64,000 nucleotides of DNA from Streptomyces sp. NBC_01463 (GTDB taxonomy: Bacteria; Actinomycetota; Actinomycetes; Streptomycetales; Streptomycetaceae). Under the pieces are notes generated by a model. That model did no database searches. It saw only the letters and a program-made list of their open reading frames with translations, and was not told the DNA's origin. Below, piece by piece: positions 1 through 8,040 of the stretch (position 1 is the stretch's first letter; each line of letters begins with the position of its first letter). The DNA lies in contig CP109468.1 in assembly GCA_036227345.1 (NCBI GenBank), positions 1,426,001 to 1,490,000 of the forward strand, written 5' to 3'. The position numbers and the translations under genes were made by a program.

Positions 1-720
1 GAAGGTCTCGCTCATCGCGGAGACCCCCACCAGCAGCTCCCCCGCCAGGTACTGCGCGAGGTCCACGATGTGCGCCCCGAGGTCACCGAGCGCGCCGGAG
101 CCCGCGCGGTCCTTCTTCAGCCGCCAGGTGAGCGGTGACTCGGGGTCCACCAGCCAGTCCTGGAGGTAGGTGGCCCGCACGTGCCGCAGCGTGCCGATCC
201 GGCCCTCGGCGATCAGCTTCCGCGCGTACGTGATGGCGGGCACCTTGCGGTAGTTGAAGCCGACCATCGCGATCTGGCCCCGGGCGGAGGCCCGCTCCGC
301 CGCCTCGGCCATGGCCTCCGCCTCCGCGACCGTGTTGGCGAGCGGCTTCTCGCACAGCACGTGCTTGCCCGCCTCCAGAGCCGCGATGGCGATCTCCGCA
401 TGGCTGTCGCCGGGGGTGCAGATGTCGACGAGCTGGACGTCGTCCCGGGCGATCAGGGCCTGCCAGTCGGTCTCGGCCGCCGCCCAGCCGAGCCGGTCCG
501 CGGCGGCCTCGACCGCCGGCCGGTCGCGTCCGCAGATCGCGGCGAGAGCCGGCCTCATCGGCAGCTCGAAGACATGGCCCGCGGTGCGCCATCCCTGCGA
601 GTGGGCGGCGCCCATGAACGCGTATCCGACCATGCCGACCCCGAGCGTCGGTGCGCTCGCCATCGGCCGGTACGTCGGCGGCGCGGCCGCCTCCTGCTCC
701 GTCTCTTCCCTACGGGCCAT
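1..720 (-). CDS. Gfo/Idh/MocA family NAD(P)-dependent oxidoreductase (3' end outside window)
   Basis: Only the first 240 residues are in the window; the C-terminus lies to the left. The N-terminal Rossmann domain begins with GVGMVGYAFMG (about residues 27-37), and the family signature EKPLANT follows the GKHVLCEKP segment. The start is ATG at 720, preceded by AGGAGG with 8-nt spacing; an in-frame ATG at 663 is less likely. Members oxidise sugars, inositols or sugar derivatives with NAD(P). The gene lies 68 nt downstream of the sugar-binding lipoprotein on the same strand, so it probably acts on the sugar imported by that ABC system. The substrate is not readable from sequence. Confidence 0.9.
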   Translation of the reverse strand, partial: MARREETEQEAAAPPTYRPMASAPTLGVGMVGYAFMGAAHSQGWRTAGHVFELPMRPALAAICGRDRPAVEAAADRLGWAAAETDWQALIARDDVQLVDICTPGDSHAEIAIAALEAGKHVLCEKPLANTVAEAEAMAEAAERASARGQIAMVGFNYRKVPAITYARKLIAEGRIGTLRHVRATYLQDWLVDPESPLTWRLKKDRAGSGALGDLGAHIVDLAQYLAGELLVGVSAMSETF

Positions 721-788
721 CCGGGCTTCCTCCTCATCGGTGGTTCGGTGGGTGCGGCAGGAGGGTCAGCACCCTCCTGCGGGGCGGC

Positions 789-1829
789 TCAGTTGAAGCC
801 CGTCGGCAGGTACTGGTCGATGTTGTCCTTGGTGACCACGGCCGAGTACAGGGTGAGGTTGGTCGGGATCTCCAGCTCGGCGAGTCCGGACACCCCCTTG
901 GCCTGGCCGAGCGCACGGGCCAGGTCGATGGCCGATGCCGCCATGGTCGGCGGGTAGAGGACCGTGGCCTTCAGCACGCTGTTGCCGGCCTTGATGGCGT
1001 CCATCGCGGACTTGGCCCCGGCACCGCCGACCATCAGGAACTCGTCGCGGCCGGCCTGCTGGATGGCGCGGAGCGCGCCCACGCCCTGGTCGTCGTCGTG
1101 GTTCCACAGGGCGTCGAACTTCTTCTGCGCCTGGAGGAGCTGGGCCATCTTCGCCTGGCCGGACTCGACGGTGAAGTCGGCCGCCTGACGGGCCACCAGC
1201 TCGATGTTGGAGTAGTTCTTCAGCGCGTCGGCGAAGCCCTTGCTGCGCTGCTTGGTCAGCTCCAGGTTGTCGATGCCTGCGAGCTCGACGACCTTGGCGT
1301 TCGGCTTGTCCTTGAGCTGCTCGCCGATGTACGTACCGGCGTTGAGGCCCATGCCGTAGTTGTCGCCGCCGACCCAGCAGCGGTAGGCCTGCGGGGAGGC
1401 GAAGATGCGGTCCAGGTTGATGACGGGGATGCCCGCCCGCATGGCCTCCAGGCCGACCTGGGTGAGCGCCTTGCCGTCGGCCGGGAGGATGACGAGGACG
1501 TCGACCTTCTTGTTGATGAGGGTCTTGACCTGGCCGATCTGGGCGGCGGTGTCGTTGGAGCCCTCGGTGGTCTCCAGGGTCACCTCGGAGTACTTCTTCG
1601 CCCGCGACTTGGCGTTCTCGTTGATCGCGTTGAGCCAGCCGTGGTCGGCCTGCGGTCCCGCGAAGCCGATGGTGACGGGCTTGCCCGGCTTGTCGTCGGC
1701 GGCCGGGGCGTTGCTCTGGGAGGCGGTGTCCTTCTCCTTGGGCTCGTTGCTGGTGCAGGCGGTCAGCAGAGCGCCCGCGGAGACGGCGGCGGTCCCGAAG
1801 AGGAGTCCTCTGCGGCTGGTTTCTGGCAT
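789..1829 (-). CDS. Sugar ABC transporter substrate-binding lipoprotein (RbsB-like)
   Basis: A 346-residue periplasmic-binding-protein-type sugar receptor. The N-terminus has a twin-arginine-like SRRGLLFG stretch, a hydrophobic segment and a lipobox LLTAC, so it should be lipid-anchored outside the membrane. VTIGFAGPQADHGWLNAINENA is the typical first strand and helix of ribose/xylose/inositol receptors. I choose ATG 1829 because GAAGGG lies 10 nt upstream; the in-frame ATG at 1847 has no ribosome site. It sits between the permease and the oxidoreductase of the same minus-strand operon and delivers sugar to the RbsA/RbsC-like pair. The ligand is unknown; the aromatic-rich pocket fits a pentose, hexose or polyol. 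Confidence 0.93.
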   Translation of the reverse strand: MPETSRRGLLFGTAAVSAGALLTACTSNEPKEKDTASQSNAPAADDKPGKPVTIGFAGPQADHGWLNAINENAKSRAKKYSEVTLETTEGSNDTAAQIGQVKTLINKKVDVLVILPADGKALTQVGLEAMRAGIPVINLDRIFASPQAYRCWVGGDNYGMGLNAGTYIGEQLKDKPNAKVVELAGIDNLELTKQRSKGFADALKNYSNIELVARQAADFTVESGQAKMAQLLQAQKKFDALWNHDDDQGVGALRAIQQAGRDEFLMVGGAGAKSAMDAIKAGNSVLKATVLYPPTMAASAIDLARALGQAKGVSGLAELEIPTNLTLYSAVVTKDNIDQYLPTGFN

Positions 1830-1904
1830 GGCTGTCAAACCCTTCATCCGATGTGCGGCGTGGGATGCGTAACAAGCGGGGGTCGAACGGGTGGAGACGG
1901 AGGG

Positions 1905-2954
1905 TCAGGTCTCTCCGTGGGCCGACGTCCGGCGCTGGACGAGGACGGCGGCGACGATGATCGCGCCCTTGGCGATCTGCTGGACGTCGGTCTGCAGGTT
2001 GTTGAGCGCGAAGATGTTGGTGATCGTGGTGAAGACGAGGACACCCAGCACGGAGCCGACGATGGTGCCGCGGCCGCCGGTGAGCAGGGTGCCGCCGATG
2101 ATCGCGGCGGCGATGGCGTCGAGCTCGTACAGGTTGCCGTTGGTGTTCTGGCCGGAACCGGACAGGATGATCAGCATGAAGGCGGCGATGCCGCAGCAGA
2201 GTCCGGACAGCAGGTAGAGGTAGAGCCGCTGCCTGCGCACGTCGATGCCGGCCAGCCGGGCCGCTTCCGCGTTGCCGCCGACGGCGACCGTGCGGCGGCC
2301 GAAGGTCGTCCGGTTGAGCACCAGCCAGCCGACGACGGTGACCACGGCGAACATCATGACCAGCGGCGGGATGCCGAGGACGTACGCGTCGGGCAGGCCC
2401 AGGTCGAGGACCGACTTGACGGTGACGATCTGCGTCTTGCCGTCGGTGATGTGGAGGGCCAGACCGCGGGCGGACGCGAGCATGGCCAGCGTCGCGATGA
2501 ACGGCACCAGCCTGCCGTACGCGATCAGCACCCCGTTGACGAGTCCGGCGCCGAGGCCGACCAGGACGGCGGTGAAGAGGATGCCCGCGAAGCCGAAGTC
2601 CTGGGTGGCGAGCGTCGTCGCCCAGACGGAGGCGAGGGCGACCATGGCGCCGACGGAGAGGTCGATGCCCCCGCTGATGATGACGAAGGTCATGCCGACG
2701 GTGACGACACCGATGACGGACGACTGGGTCAGGATCAGCTGGAGGTTCCCGGTGTCCAGGAACGCGTCGGGCTCGGTGATGCCGCCGACGACTATGAGCG
2801 CGGCGAGGACGCCGAGCAGCGAGAGGTTGCGGACGTCCGCGCGCAGCCCGAAGGCTCGCGGGGATCCGTCCTTCTTCGGGGACGCGGGGACGGACACGGG
2901 CGCGGCGCCCTTGTCCGGCCCGCTCTGCTGCGCCGATGAGACGGGCTGCGTCAT
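1905..2954 (-). CDS. Sugar ABC transporter permease (RbsC-like)
   Basis: A 349-residue polytopic membrane protein of the ribose/xylose/galactose permease (BPD_transp_2) family. The segments ISGGIDLSVGAMVAL and GGNAEAARLAGIDVRR are the family hallmarks (GIDLSVG and the cytoplasmic coupling loop GGNxxAARLAGI). About eight to ten hydrophobic helices are visible. Its start overlaps the stop of the upstream ATPase gene by four bases (ATGA), which implies translational coupling and equimolar production. It forms the membrane channel for the sugar delivered by the lipoprotein encoded next. Confidence 0.94.
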   Translation of the reverse strand: MTQPVSSAQQSGPDKGAAPVSVPASPKKDGSPRAFGLRADVRNLSLLGVLAALIVVGGITEPDAFLDTGNLQLILTQSSVIGVVTVGMTFVIISGGIDLSVGAMVALASVWATTLATQDFGFAGILFTAVLVGLGAGLVNGVLIAYGRLVPFIATLAMLASARGLALHITDGKTQIVTVKSVLDLGLPDAYVLGIPPLVMMFAVVTVVGWLVLNRTTFGRRTVAVGGNAEAARLAGIDVRRQRLYLYLLSGLCCGIAAFMLIILSGSGQNTNGNLYELDAIAAAIIGGTLLTGGRGTIVGSVLGVLVFTTITNIFALNNLQTDVQQIAKGAIIVAAVLVQRRTSAHGET

Positions 2955-4483
2955 GACGTCGGGCTCCCTTCCATCACGAGGTCGAGTACGCGGTGCTCGT
3001 CGAGCTCCCTGGCGTCCGCCGTGTGCACGACGCGACCCTCACGGAGGACGAGCACCCGGTCGGCGAGGCCCAGGACTTCGGGCACTTCGCTGGAGACGAG
3101 CAGAACGGCGAGGCCTTCGTCGGCCAGCCGGCGGATCACGGCGTAGAGCTCGGCGCGGGCGCCGACGTCCACTCCGCGGGTCGGTTCGTCGAGCAGCAGC
3201 ACCCGGCAGCCGCGCAGCAGCCAGCGGGCGAGGACCGCCTTCTGCTGGTTGCCGCCGGACAGGGTGCGGACGGGGGTGTCCGGGTTGTCGGGGCGCAGGG
3301 AGAGTTCGCGGGTGGCGGCGCGGGCCGCCTTCCGCTCTGCTCCCCGGTCGACCCAACCACCCCTGGAGAAGCGGGACATGGTGGAGACGGAGACGTTACG
3401 GGTGACGGATTCGAGCATCAGCAGGGCCTGCGCCTTGCGTTCCTCGGGGGCGAGGCCGATGCCGGCGGCGACGGCGGCGCGCACACTGCCGGGCCGCAGC
3501 GGCTTGCCCGCGACCGTGACCCGGCCGGCGGTGGCCTTGCGGGCGCCGTAGATGGTCTCCAGGATCTCGGAGCGCCCGGAGCCGACGAGTCCGGCGAGGC
3601 CGACGATCTCGCCGGGCCTGAGCTCCAGGTCGACCGGGTCGAACTCGCCCTGCCTGGTGAGCCCTTGGACCGTGAGGACCGGGGGCTGCCCGGGCCGGGC
3701 GTCCTCGGGGGTGCCCTCGGGGCGGGGCGGGAAGACGTACTCGACGTTGCGGCCGGTCATCATGGCAACGATGTCGCGCGTCGGTGTGGACTCGGCGGGG
3801 AGTCCGACGGCGACGGCCCGGCCGTCCTTGAGGACGGTCACCCGGTCGCCGATCCGGCGGATCTCCTCCAGGCGGTGCGAGATGTAGACGACTGCGACGC
3901 CGTCCGCGGTGAGCGAGGCGACGATCCGGAAGAGGTTGTCGACCTCGTCGGGGTCGAGGGCGGCGGACGGTTCGTCCATCACGATGAGGCGCACGTCGTG
4001 GGAGAGCGCCCGGGCCATCGAGACGATCTGCTGCTGGGCCGCGGAGAGTTCGCCGACCGCGCGGCCGGGGTCGATCTCCGGGTGGCCGAGCCGCTTCAGC
4101 AGCGCGGCGGCGGCCGTGCGGCCCCGGTGGGTGCGGACGACGAAGCCGGCGCTGGTGGGCTCGTGGCCCAGGAAGACGTTCTCGGCGACCGACAGGCTCT
4201 CGACCAGGTCGAGTTCCTGGTAGATGGTGGCGATCCCCAGGCGCATCGCGGTGATCGGCGACTTGAGCACGGCCGGTTCGCCGCGCCAGGTGATCTGGCC
4301 GTCGTCGGGCTGGTGGGCCCCGGCGAGCACCTTGATGAGGGTGGACTTGCCGGCGCCGTTCTGACCGAGGAGGCAGTGGACTTCGCCGGCCTGGACCTCC
4401 AGGTCCACGCCGTCGAGGGCGCGCACGCCGGGGAAGGACTTGGTGATTCCGGACATGGTGAGCAGCGGTGGTTCTGGAGCCAT
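2951..4483 (-). CDS. Sugar ABC transporter ATP-binding protein with two ATPase domains (RbsA/MglA-like)
   Basis: 510 residues with two tandem ABC domains, as usual for RbsA-type importers. Domain 1 has Walker A GQNGAGKST (about residue 40) with a degenerate signature LSAAQQQ. Domain 2 has a modified P-loop GLVGSGRSE and the canonical signature LSGGNQQK, followed by VLLLDEPTRGVD. It powers sugar uptake together with the permease and lipoprotein encoded downstream. The ATG is preceded by GAGGGG. 172 nt separate it from the ROK regulator gene upstream on the same strand, so it may have its own promoter or be co-transcribed with the regulator. Confidence 0.95.
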   Translation of the reverse strand: MAPEPPLLTMSGITKSFPGVRALDGVDLEVQAGEVHCLLGQNGAGKSTLIKVLAGAHQPDDGQITWRGEPAVLKSPITAMRLGIATIYQELDLVESLSVAENVFLGHEPTSAGFVVRTHRGRTAAAALLKRLGHPEIDPGRAVGELSAAQQQIVSMARALSHDVRLIVMDEPSAALDPDEVDNLFRIVASLTADGVAVVYISHRLEEIRRIGDRVTVLKDGRAVAVGLPAESTPTRDIVAMMTGRNVEYVFPPRPEGTPEDARPGQPPVLTVQGLTRQGEFDPVDLELRPGEIVGLAGLVGSGRSEILETIYGARKATAGRVTVAGKPLRPGSVRAAVAAGIGLAPEERKAQALLMLESVTRNVSVSTMSRFSRGGWVDRGAERKAARAATRELSLRPDNPDTPVRTLSGGNQQKAVLARWLLRGCRVLLLDEPTRGVDVGARAELYAVIRRLADEGLAVLLVSSEVPEVLGLADRVLVLREGRVVHTADARELDEHRVLDLVMEGSPTS

Positions 4484-4655
4484 GACAAATCCCCTCGGCG
4501 GGTGGGGTTTTTCCCCTGCGCGGGCGAGTCCGCGAGCAGGGGGGAAGGGCCGGTGAGCGGGCAGGGCGCAGTGCGGTCCCGGGGATGTTCCCCGGACCCC
4601 GGCCTGGGGCGCGGGGGCGGTGCCTTCGGTGCTGGCCGGGTGGCTTCGAGAAGGG
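4484..4655 (-). other. Spacer between ROK gene and sugar ABC operon, with leader hairpin
   Basis: No gene seen. A hairpin can form from CCCCTGCGCG (4513-4522) and CGCGAGCAGGGG (4531-4542). Read on the minus strand it is followed by A residues rather than T, so it is a possible leader structure rather than a clear intrinsic terminator. GAGGGG just upstream of 4483 is the ribosome site of the ATPase gene. No convincing promoter was found. Confidence 0.4.
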
Positions 4656-5846
4656 TCAGGCGGGTGAGAAGAGGTGGTCGCTGATGAGCCTGGCCGCGCC
4701 GATCACTCCGGCGGCGGGTCCGAGTTCGCCCAGCACGATGGGGAGGTTGCCGGTGGCCAGCGGCAGTGACTGCCGGTAGACCTGGGTCCGGACGCTGGCC
4801 AGCAGCGTGTGGCCCAGTCCGGTCACCCCGCCGCCGATCACCACCAGACCGGGGTTGAAGAAGCTGACGAGTCCGGCGATGACCTGTCCGACCCGGTTGC
4901 CGCCTTCGCGGATCAGGTCGAGCGAGGTGGGGTCGCCCGCGGCCGCGGCGGCGGCCACGTCGACGGCGGTGAGTTTCCCGGACGCCTCCAGCCGGGCCGC
5001 GAGCTCCGTGGACTGACCGGCGCGTGCCGCGTCCTCGGCGTCGCGGGCCAGGGCGGCGCCGCTGAAGTGTGCTTCCAGGCAGCCCCGGTTGCCGCAGGCG
5101 CAGGGGCGGCCGTCGGGTTCGACCTGGATGTGGCCGATGTCGCCGGCGCTGCCCGTCGTACCGCGGTGGACCTCGCCGCCGACGACGATGCCGCAGCCGA
5201 TGCCGGTACCGATCTTGACGCAGAGGAAGTCGCCCACGGAGCGGGCGACGCCCGCGTGCTGCTCCCCCATCGCCATGAGGTTCACGTCGTTGTCGACCAT
5301 GACGGGGCAGCCCAGTTCCTGGCTGAGCGCCTCGCGGACCGGGAAGCCGTCCCAGCCGGGCATGATCGGCGGTGCGACCGGGATGCCTTCGGGGAAGCGG
5401 ACCGGTCCCGGTACGCCGATGCCGGCGCCGTCGAATCCTTCGGCGAGCCCGGAGGCCCGGAGCTTGGCCGCCATGGACAGCACCTGCTCGAAGATGGCGA
5501 CGGGGCCTTCGCGTACGTCCATGGGGTGGTTGAGGTGGCCCAGGACCTCCAGCTCCGCGTTGGTGACCGCCACGTCGACCGAGGTGGCGCCGATGTCGAC
5601 GCCGAGGAAGCGCAGTGCCGGGGCGAGCCGGATGTTGTGCGAGCGACGCCCGCCGCGGGATGCGGCGAGTCCGTCGGCCACGACAAGGCCGGTCTCCAGC
5701 AGTCTGTCCACCTCGACGGCGAGCTTGGAGCGGGAGAGATCGACCTGATCCCCCAGCTGTGCCCGTGAGTTGGGCCCGCCGTCGCGCAACAGCCGAAGCA
5801 GTCGCGCCTGATGCGCATTCGCGGGTCGTGCCGTCATTCGTCTCAC
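4656..5846 (-). CDS. ROK family transcriptional regulator
   Basis: 396 residues. The N-terminal winged helix (NAHQARLLRLLRDGG..SRAQLGDQVDLSRSKL, about residues 10-45) is joined to a ROK sugar-kinase-like domain starting at GVDIGATSVDVAV. The Zn-binding signature CACGNRGCLE follows GHIQVEPDG. ROK repressors sense sugars and usually control the adjacent transporter, here the ABC operon downstream on the same strand. The GTG at 5846 is preceded by GGAGG with 5-nt spacing; ATG 5837 is the alternative. A dyad at 5923-5949 may be its operator. Confidence 0.92.
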   Translation of the reverse strand: MRRMTARPANAHQARLLRLLRDGGPNSRAQLGDQVDLSRSKLAVEVDRLLETGLVVADGLAASRGGRRSHNIRLAPALRFLGVDIGATSVDVAVTNAELEVLGHLNHPMDVREGPVAIFEQVLSMAAKLRASGLAEGFDGAGIGVPGPVRFPEGIPVAPPIMPGWDGFPVREALSQELGCPVMVDNDVNLMAMGEQHAGVARSVGDFLCVKIGTGIGCGIVVGGEVHRGTTGSAGDIGHIQVEPDGRPCACGNRGCLEAHFSGAALARDAEDAARAGQSTELAARLEASGKLTAVDVAAAAAAGDPTSLDLIREGGNRVGQVIAGLVSFFNPGLVVIGGGVTGLGHTLLASVRTQVYRQSLPLATGNLPIVLGELGPAAGVIGAARLISDHLFSPA

Positions 5847-5892
5847 GCGCCCCTCCCCGCCACATCGGCCTGTCCGTCGGGCTTTGGAGGGG

Positions 5893-5949
5893 AACGTAGC
5901 AGCGGTTGCCGGGAGTGGGAAGAAGTTGCGCAGGAATCCACCGCAACTT
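5893..5949 (-). promoter_or_regulatory. Candidate promoter and operator dyad of the ROK gene
   Basis: AAGTTGCG (5923-5930) and CGCAACTT (5942-5949) form a perfect 8-bp inverted repeat with an 11-bp spacer. Reading minus, it lies just upstream of a possible -35 TTCCCA (5921-5916) and, 17 bp on, -10 TACGTT (5898-5893). The element stands out as less GC-rich than its surroundings. Autoregulation by the ROK protein is inferred from position. Confidence 0.45.
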
Positions 5950-6014
5950 TCTCCACCCCGAGGACAAAGAGGGGGTGGAAGGGGTGCGGAGCGGACGTCC
6001 GGGCGCGCGGAAAA

Positions 6015-6060
6015 GCCCCCGATCGCCGGTGGTCCGATGCCTCAGCCGGCGTTCGAGGGC
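6015..6060 (-). terminator. Intrinsic-type terminator of the gntR gene; contains a sequence repeated at 11504
   Basis: Arms 6015-6029 and 6046-6060 match at 13 of 15 positions. Read in the gntR direction the stem is followed by CTTTT, giving a true U-tract. It starts about 18 nt after the gntR stop. The arm contains CCGGCGTTCGAGG (6046-6058), which recurs exactly at 11504-11516 inside the NuoEF-fusion gene and resembles a motif common in Streptomyces intergenic regions. Confidence 0.65.
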
Positions 6061-6078
6061 GGGGGGAGCGGGCCCGGA

Positions 6079-6756
6079 TCAGCTTTCGTCGCGCTGGTGG
6101 TACGTCTGCCGGGTGTGCTCCGTGTGCGCCCGCATGATCGCGGTCGCCCGCTGTTCGTCGCGCGAGGAGATGGCGGCGATCAGGGAGCGGTGCTCGATCC
6201 AGGACTGCGTGCCGCGCTGCCGGGCGACGGGGGTGTAGTACCAGCGGACCCGGCGGTCCACCTGCCCGGCCAGTTCGGAGAGGACGACGTTGCCCGCCAG
6301 CTCCATGACCTTGGCGTGGAAGGCGGCGTTGGTCGCCACCGCCAGGTCCACGTCGTCGTCGGCGACGGCCTGCTCCCCCTTGGCGCAGAGCTCCTCCAGG
6401 GCGGCGATGCCCGAGGTGCCGGAGTTGGCGGCGGCGAGACGGGCAGCCTCGGCCTCCAGGAGCGTACGGACCGAGAGGAGCTGGTCCGCCTCCTCCTCCG
6501 TGGGTTCGTGGACGAACGCACCCTGGGCGGGCCGCAGATCGACCCATCCCTCGGTGTTGAGCCGCTGCAACGCCTCGCGGACCGGCTGCCGGGACACACC
6601 GAGGTGTCCGGCCAGCTCGCTCTCGACCAGATGCTGGCCGGGGCGGAGCGCCCGGGTAGTGATGAGTTCGAGCAGCGCCTCGTAGACGCGCTCGCGCAGT
6701 GGCCCGGGCCGTTCCAGCTTCGGCACGGCCCCCTGCGGCAGTCCTGTGGACAACAT
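6079..6756 (-). CDS. GntR family regulator with FCD domain
   Basis: 225 residues. The N-terminal winged helix has LRERVYEALLELI, then HLVESELAGHLGVSRQPVREALQRL as the DNA-reading part. The all-helical FCD ligand domain follows (LLEAEAARLAA.., FHAKVMELAGN). The start is ATG 6756, preceded by GGAGGGGG with 6-nt spacing; the longer in-frame TTG at 6783 lacks a ribosome site. FCD regulators sense carboxylic acids and repress nearby catabolic genes. GTCTACAG upstream of this gene reappears inverted before the formate dehydrogenase operon, suggesting that operon is a target. Confidence 0.92.
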   Translation of the reverse strand: MLSTGLPQGAVPKLERPGPLRERVYEALLELITTRALRPGQHLVESELAGHLGVSRQPVREALQRLNTEGWVDLRPAQGAFVHEPTEEEADQLLSVRTLLEAEAARLAAANSGTSGIAALEELCAKGEQAVADDDVDLAVATNAAFHAKVMELAGNVVLSELAGQVDRRVRWYYTPVARQRGTQSWIEHRSLIAAISSRDEQRATAIMRAHTEHTRQTYHQRDES

Positions 6757-6792
6757 CGCGGTCCCCCTCCGGGCGACGAGCAATTGCTTATC

Positions 6793-6806
6793 GTCTACAG
6801 TCTACC
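6793..6806. promoter_or_regulatory. Candidate GntR operator upstream of its own gene
   Basis: GTCTACAG (6793-6800) followed by TCTACC gives two GTCTAC-like units in tandem in an A/T-richer patch just upstream of gntR. The inverse complement CTGTAGAC occurs at 7911-7918. Shared by only these two places as far as I could see; binding is inferred. Confidence 0.4.
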
Positions 6807-6820
6807 GAGCGCAAGGCCCC

Positions 6821-7771
6821 TCAGGGACAGCGGATCACCTGTCCCGCGTAACTGAGGTTCCCGCCGAAGCCGAAGAGCAGGGCCGGGGCGCCCGTGGCGA
6901 CCTCGCCGCGCTCCACCAGCTTGGACAGGGCCATCGGGATCGAGGCCGCGGACGTATTGCCCGAATCCACCACATCCCGCGCGATGACCGCGTTGACGGC
7001 GCCGATCTTCCTGGCGACGGGTTCGATGATCCTCAGATTGGCCTGGTGCAGCACCACCGCCGCGAGGTCCTCGGGGGTGACCCCGGCCTTCTCGCACACC
7101 TTGCGCGCGATGGGCGGCAGCTGGGTGGTGGCCCAGCGGTAGACGGACTGCCCCTCCTGGGCGAAGCGCGGCGGCGTCCCCTCGATCCGCACCGCGTCCC
7201 CCATCCCCGGCACGGACCCCCACAGCACCGGCCCGATGCCGGGCCTGCCCCCGGTACCGGAGTCGGCGACCACGACGGCCGCACCGGCACCGTCGCCCAT
7301 CAGCACACAGCTGGTGCGGTCGGTCCAGTCGACGATGTCGCCCATCTTGTCGGCGCCGATCACCAGCGCACGGGTGGCCGCGCCAGCCCGGAGGGCGTGG
7401 TCGGCGGTGGCGAGGGCGTGCGTGAACCCGGAACACACCACGTTGATGTCCATCACCGCGGGCGAGGTCATGCCGAGCCGGGCGGCGACGCGGGCCGACA
7501 TGCTCGGGGACCGGTCGATCGCGGTGGAGGTGGCGACCAGGACCAGGTCGATGTCGGCGGGCTGCAGGCCGGCTGCGGCGAGCGCCTTGGCCGCCGCGTG
7601 CGCGGCCAGCTCGTCCACCGGCTCGTCGGGGCCGCCGAGGTGGCGGGTCTTGATGCCGACCCTGCTGGTGATCCACTCGTCGCTGGTGTCGACCATGGCC
7701 GCCAGATCGTCGTTCGTGAGCACCTTGGCGGGCTGATAGTGGCCGAGCGCCACGACACGTGAGCCGGTCAT
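6821..7771 (-). CDS. Beta-ketoacyl-ACP synthase III (FabH-like), stand-alone
   Basis: 316 residues, the usual length of FabH/KAS III. The catalytic triad is visible as Cys113 (VVCSGFTHA), His242 (LHQANLRI) and Asn272 (GNTSAAS). The family makes the first condensation of acyl-CoA with malonyl-ACP, or related acyl-transfer chemistry. No acyl carrier protein, FabD or FabF is adjacent, so it is unlikely to be the housekeeping fab cluster enzyme. The start is ATG 7771 after GAGGGG. It is divergent from the PanE/formate dehydrogenase operon and followed on the same strand by the GntR gene, so the three may share control. Confidence 0.92.
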   Translation of the reverse strand: MTGSRVVALGHYQPAKVLTNDDLAAMVDTSDEWITSRVGIKTRHLGGPDEPVDELAAHAAAKALAAAGLQPADIDLVLVATSTAIDRSPSMSARVAARLGMTSPAVMDINVVCSGFTHALATADHALRAGAATRALVIGADKMGDIVDWTDRTSCVLMGDGAGAAVVVADSGTGGRPGIGPVLWGSVPGMGDAVRIEGTPPRFAQEGQSVYRWATTQLPPIARKVCEKAGVTPEDLAAVVLHQANLRIIEPVARKIGAVNAVIARDVVDSGNTSAASIPMALSKLVERGEVATGAPALLFGFGGNLSYAGQVIRCP

Positions 7772-8040
7772 ATTCAGGTTCCCCTCGCTACTTATGGCAG
7801 GAACCATCCAGTCTTGGTCGCTACCGCCCGGTACAGGGGCACGTGATCCCACAGGATTCCCGGCCGGGGGTTGGAGGCTTGACAACAGCCTTGACCCTCC
7901 GGACCGCATACTGTAGACAATATTCTGTCGACGTTACAGGGTTTCCTGTCTCCTCCGTCTTCTGCTCCTTCTCCTCCTCCCGCACATCCGCACTGCTTCC
8001 CGCTCCCGCCTCGCTCGGTCACCTACCGAACGGAGAGCCC
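7772..8040. promoter_or_regulatory. Divergent control region between KAS III and formate dehydrogenase operon, with GntR-like site
   Basis: No gene. The centre (about 7909-7940) is unusually A/T-rich and contains CTGTAGAC (7911-7918), the inverse of the site before gntR. TTGACC at 7891 and TTGACA at 7879 are possible -35 boxes for the rightward operon, but no -10 at ideal spacing is clear. The rightward mRNA would have a leader of about 100 nt ending in GGAGAGCCC before the GTG at 8041. Confidence 0.45.

Noticed and set aside
651..2939. 762-codon frame on the plus strand
   Set aside because: Antisense to the sugar ABC lipoprotein and permease genes; Gly/Asp/Arg-rich shadow typical of high-GC third-position bias.
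4096..5967. 623-codon minus frame
   Set aside because: Shadow of the ROK and ATPase genes in another frame; Arg/Pro-rich with no domain.
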